Shown: one piece after another, positions 59,983-64,000 of the stretch
How the letters are laid out: every line of letters starts with the position of its first letter
How positions within the stretch are numbered: position 1 is the stretch's first letter
Origin: Icerya purchasi
Taxonomy: Eukaryota > Arthropoda > Insecta > Hemiptera > Monophlebidae
Reading direction: 5' to 3'
DNA: 64,000 nucleotides
NCBI GenBank assembly: GCA_039619475.1
Contig: CM077116.1
Span: forward strand, 3,348,001-3,412,000
Translations under genes and position numbers: made by a program
Notes under the pieces: generated by a model
What the model was told of the DNA's origin: nothing
Seen by the model: only the letters and a program-made list of their open reading frames with translations
Databases searched by the model: none

Positions 59983-60020
59983 TTATTAACGAGATACATA
60001 TTGCCTGGGGCTATTACCTC
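59949..60020 (-). mobile_element. Second repeat tail with (AAAT)n
   Basis: On the minus strand GAGGTAATAGCCCCAGGCAA precedes TATCTCGTTAATAATAAAT and about eight AAAT units (59949-59983 in TTTA form). This is the same kind of tail as at 59590-59700 but a different sequence. Confidence 0.45.
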
Positions 60021-62499
60021 GGATGAGTTTATTTACATTTTATCGAAGTGTATATCAATTTCTGGATATTCAGTCAATAATGTATTGTACAGATGTACTG
60101 CAGACCGAATCGGAGAACTCAGTGCAATATTTGTACGCGCCTGAGTTTCAACGAATAAACGATTTTTTCTACCAGTCGTCAGGTACTTTGAAAAGTATTT
60201 TTGACAATATATGCACTCATGTCTGATTCGCATATATCGTGTGTAAATTTTAGTTTAGCTAGTTTCCGTCTCGTATGTGAAATTTTAAAAGGTAATAATT
60301 TATTCAAGATAATATGTACTTTAGGTAAACTTTAACGATGCGAAAATAAAGGAGTGCCTTAAGATTTTGGATTGAACATTATTAATGATAAAAAATAACT
60401 TTGGGAAATGTGTAATAGTTTAAAAAAATTAATTCGCTTTTTTATTAATTACTTTCTTCGCCAGCGTTCAAAATTTAACGCAATCACCATTAAATGTCGC
60501 AAGCTCCCGTCGGAAGTTTTACTTTAAAAGAAAAAAAAAAAAGATACAGGAAAAACAGCATAATTATTATCTCCTTTTATTCAATATCTTTATCATATTT
60601 CAAATTTAGCCGGGGTGTTTCAACCACGAGCGCAGATTGGACAAATTTCGGAGCCAGTCAAGGCGAAAAAGGAAGTGGCGAAGGATCCAGTTGCTCAGCA
60701 TTAGAGCGACATTTGTTTGATTTCTCGGTGGTTTCTATGTTTATTCTTAGAGACACGCGCATTTGTGCCAACGAACTGAGATAGCTATTAAACGTAGAGC
60801 GGCAGTTTACAATTTGGTGATGAGATTGTGACCACATTTAGATTCTGAATAGAAATCTCTTCAAATTAACGACTGCGATAGACCCCAGTGAAAAAAATCA
60901 ACTGAAAAAAAAAAAAAAAAACATCATCGGAATACACATGTAGGCTGAGAAACAATCTATTCGAGTCGTCGTAGCACGGAGGAATTACGATTGCCCAGCG
61001 CAGCAACTGCCGAGGAAATAAAACATAAAACTGTTCCCTGCGCCAACGACAGGCGATCGTATTTTTTCTCAAGTACAGATGCGTTGGTTCCCAAATTACA
61101 GAACAGCCTATAACGGAATATTACTTCAACGCACGTACTTATCACGTCTATTTATACTTCCGTATCTGGAGCACAGATTAAATTTCGCCAAATTTATTTA
61201 TAGCGCGACAATAAGTAATATTATTCCAATTATTTATTGTTGATGTAATTAACTGATAATTAAAGTCAAAAGTAAAATCAACTTCCCTCTTTGGGAATGC
61301 AAAGTCAGTCGGATGCGAAATTCTAATATTATTACCGCCCCTTGATCGATTTGTTTTCGTTCTCTCATTTCTCTATTGCCGTTCAATTATTTTTCCATCG
61401 TACGCCTTTTTCTATGTTTCTAATTGTGACCTAAAATATCGTGTGAAGCGGGTACATGCGAAAACAGATTCTCGCTAATATCCAGACTGAACGTTATTTT
61501 AATCGCCAAGCCCAAACAGAGATGGATTAAAAAGAAAAAAGAAAAAAAAAAACATGTGCTTCAGCGAGATTATTTCCCGATCACAATTAAAACGAATTTG
61601 TAAGATAGGTTTTGTCGCAATGAATTATAATGTTACCGCACATAAGTCCTTCTCGCTTAATAGTGGTCCGAAATTTCGTTAATGCGATTTTTAAAATGTC
61701 TCAGTAGATCAGTAATATAGTGCAATTTTAGAATTTGAGCCGCTTCCGGACAAGGCGGAAGGCTGATTTTTTTCTTTTTTTTCCCCCAATTCATCTGTAG
61801 AATGCAAAATTCGTTATTTTTAATTTGCAATAAACAAATATTGCTTTTTATTTTTAAAAACCATCTTAATCTGTCCAAAACTTAATTGTTATCTCTCGGT
61901 AAGATAAAACGCTAACCTCTTTTAAATCGATTAGTCTATAAATTTTTTCAATTTCCAATAAAGATAATGTTTTTCAATAAATTTTTAATCCGCTGCATGT
62001 GTCAGTAACAATCAAATCTTGCAAATGCAGTTTCAGTAGGCTAATCTTTCTCCGCTATTAAGGGAAAATGAAATTAGTCTTCCAATTAACGATAAACAAA
62101 TATTATTTCTTTATCATTTTTTGTGATTTCGAAGCTCCACAATGATAGTTTACATCCATTAGATAGCACAAAACCGATTTGTTGCGCGTCATCCATTTAC
62201 TATAGTATAATATTTTCTAAAAAAAAAAAAAAAAAAAGTACAAACGGAAATCTATTTAATAACGATACCAAAAAAAGGGAAAAGAAACAAAAAATTTTCT
62301 TTTAAAAAACGCGTTTATTTAATATTCGCAGAATCCATTTGTGGGTTATAGCAAAAATAATTCTCAGCTTTTAGTAACTAATAAATTATGATCAAAAGTA
62401 TGATCTGAACAAATATTTTTCGAAAAAATAAAAAAATCATCGTTCTTCAATGTTAATTTAAAAGAAAGTTTCTTTTCTTCTCTTTTTAGGCATGTCGTT
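60021..62499. other. AT-rich non-coding stretch
   Basis: No gene is supported. Open frames are short, overlapping and unrecognised. A-runs occur near 60905, 61541 and 62220. Confidence 0.5.
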
Positions 62500-64000
62500 A
62501 AATATTTATCCGGTACAGAGAACTAGAGCGACGGGAGTTATATTGAGAAAAGGTTAGAAATTAAGAAAATGTAATAAGCTAGCAAAGGAATGAAAGAGAA
62601 AAGAAGTGGGTAGGCCAAGATTCAAATGATTCGAGTACAGGATTGCACGGTCTGAGGAAATAAACAGGAGCATTTAAACAAAACTTGGTTCGTATCACAA
62701 GTAATAAAGTTTGCGCCCGGTGGATCAAAAAGGCAGAGTGATGACTAAGTAAGAGAAGAACGGATTAGTGAAGCCGGAAGCAGACTGCGATTAAAACGAA
62801 GGTGAACTTAATTGAACAGTTGGGTAAATTATTAAATCAAGGAAACAAAGAAGCGAAGGACTATTTGGCCGAACAAAAAAAGTTAGGATTAGAACAGGAA
62901 GAAGGATAGAGAACATATAAATCGTGGTAGAGGAACTGAAGTTAGACAAGAGACCATTGAGTGCAGCCGAACACGAGCCAAGCAGTCGGCTAACTCATGC
63001 AATAATGGCTTGGAATTCGTAGCGGATCAATAAGGACCGAGCGGGAAGCGGATAGATAAAAAATTAAGAACCGAATGTAATTAGATCGCAGGACTGTTTG
63101 AGAAAGGGATATCGCCTGTAAAACGTCTATTGAATCAGAAAATGCTAGAAATGATTGCATATAGGATAGCGATGGATTCGGCTAGGAATATAGACGAGAC
63201 GGAAGGAAGTTGTTCGAAATAGTTGAAGACCGGCAGCATAAAATCGGCTTCAACGCAGCAGCCATCTATGAAAATAAGAGTATACGAAGGAAAGACAGAG
63301 GGTAAAACGTAATTCTGAATTCATTATGGGTAGCGGCAGAGGGAATAGATTTAATATTCGAATGGAAAGAAAAAATAGATTTACATTCAGGAAGATTATG
63401 GGTAAAATAAAGATATTTAGTGTAGGATAGAGCAAAAGAAGAAAAATATAGAAGTCGCGAAGCGATCAGGTGAAAGGATTGGAGTTCTGCGAGGGGAGAA
63501 ACGCCAGTTATTGGAAATATAGACTATACAAGCAGAAATTAAGAAGATACGAATTAGTAGAATGAAGAAATCGGGAATGTTTCACTGAGATAAAATTTTC
63601 GAATAAGTAAATAAGAGCCAGTTCCTACCAAAATGGTTCTGCAATTCGAGACGAGTTCCAAGCATCTATGCAAAAACGAAGACACGAGTTTTGGATTCTA
63701 TCAAAAGCCCCGAAGAAAAGTGATTGGAGAGCACACTAGTATAAAAGAATAATAAGCAGTAATCGAATATGGAAAGGATAATGCATTTCCGGGACGAGAG
63801 AGCTTTTAATAAATTGATTTTTTTAACAGCAAAAGTACAGAGTAGTTGACGCGCTTGCGAAAGGATAAAGTACCACGAAGAATAATGTCAAGGTAGGAGA
63901 AGGAACTGATTAGAGGAATAGAAAGGTAGCATAAGGAAAAGTTGACTAAGGAAATAGGGATCATTAAAAATTAAAAACCACTGAGAAACGGAAGGATGAA
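62500..64000. other. Strand-asymmetric purine-rich stretch
   Basis: Plus-strand purines reach about 68-75% in the lines counted by eye (for example 62881-62940 and 63001-63060). Frames on both strands are broken by frequent stops, so no gene is called. A Lys/Glu/Arg-rich coding sequence that has decayed, such as an old LINE ORF, would leave this bias, but no motif confirms it. The stretch runs off the right edge. Confidence 0.4.

Overview
The window looks like a piece of an insect (or other arthropod) nuclear genome. It is AT-rich and full of A/T homopolymers and simple repeats. It has no operon-like gene packing and no continuous long reading frame on either strand. What can be recognised is almost all decayed mobile DNA of kinds typical of insects: RTE/CR1-like, Jockey-like and RNase H-bearing LINEs, tRNA-derived SINE heads, a piggyBac-like DNA transposon and Helitron-like elements. 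No complete host gene could be supported. One short RS/RG-rich terminal exon near 47.34-47.44 kb is the only host-exon candidate. The species is not resolvable from the sequence alone.

Layout. 0-2.25 kb is featureless. At 2.25-3.76 kb a LINE reverse-transcriptase fragment (minus strand) is split by a piggyBac-like element (2404-3435). Taking out the element plus one TTAA restores the LINE reading frame. At 6.6-7.25 kb there is an inverted repeat and a 5'-truncated Jockey-like LINE tail. 7.3-17.4 kb holds simple repeats, a GC-richer stretch (8.9-9.5 kb) and a tRNA-Lys primer-binding-site-like sequence at 10.66 kb. 17.42-18.35 kb is a frame-broken LINE RT with the YADD motif. 23.65-24.36 kb is the RNase H and C-terminal end of another LINE. 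27.85-29.13 kb is a composite of a Jockey-like ORF1, a tRNA-like SINE head and an unrelated RT fragment. 32.34-32.72 kb is a SINE/LINE-tail composite. 33.6-35.9 kb is GC-richer DNA with a (GCT)11 run, followed by degenerate tandem units of about 250 bp. 38.2-39.1 kb is a second GC-rich island. 39.9-40.4 kb holds SINE/LINE tails.

The most striking object is at 41231-43570: two Helitron-like copies arranged head to head inside a TA microsatellite. Their outer ends both have a hairpin, then 8 nt, then CTAG|T. Their inner ends lie in a perfect palindrome of about 566 bp. Each copy carries a different gene fragment, sense with its own 3' end: an OTU-protease-like piece on the left and a Rep/helicase N-terminus-like piece on the right.

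Further right: a LINE C-terminus (46.5-46.9 kb), the RS/RG-rich exon candidate (47.3 kb), a LINE RNase H/3' end with a poly(A) tail on the minus strand (51.85-52.8 kb), repeat tails (58.0 and 59.6-60.0 kb) and a strongly purine-biased stretch (62.5-64.0 kb). The elements do not work together as a pathway; the window records successive insertion and decay. All family assignments come from motif recognition without a database search.
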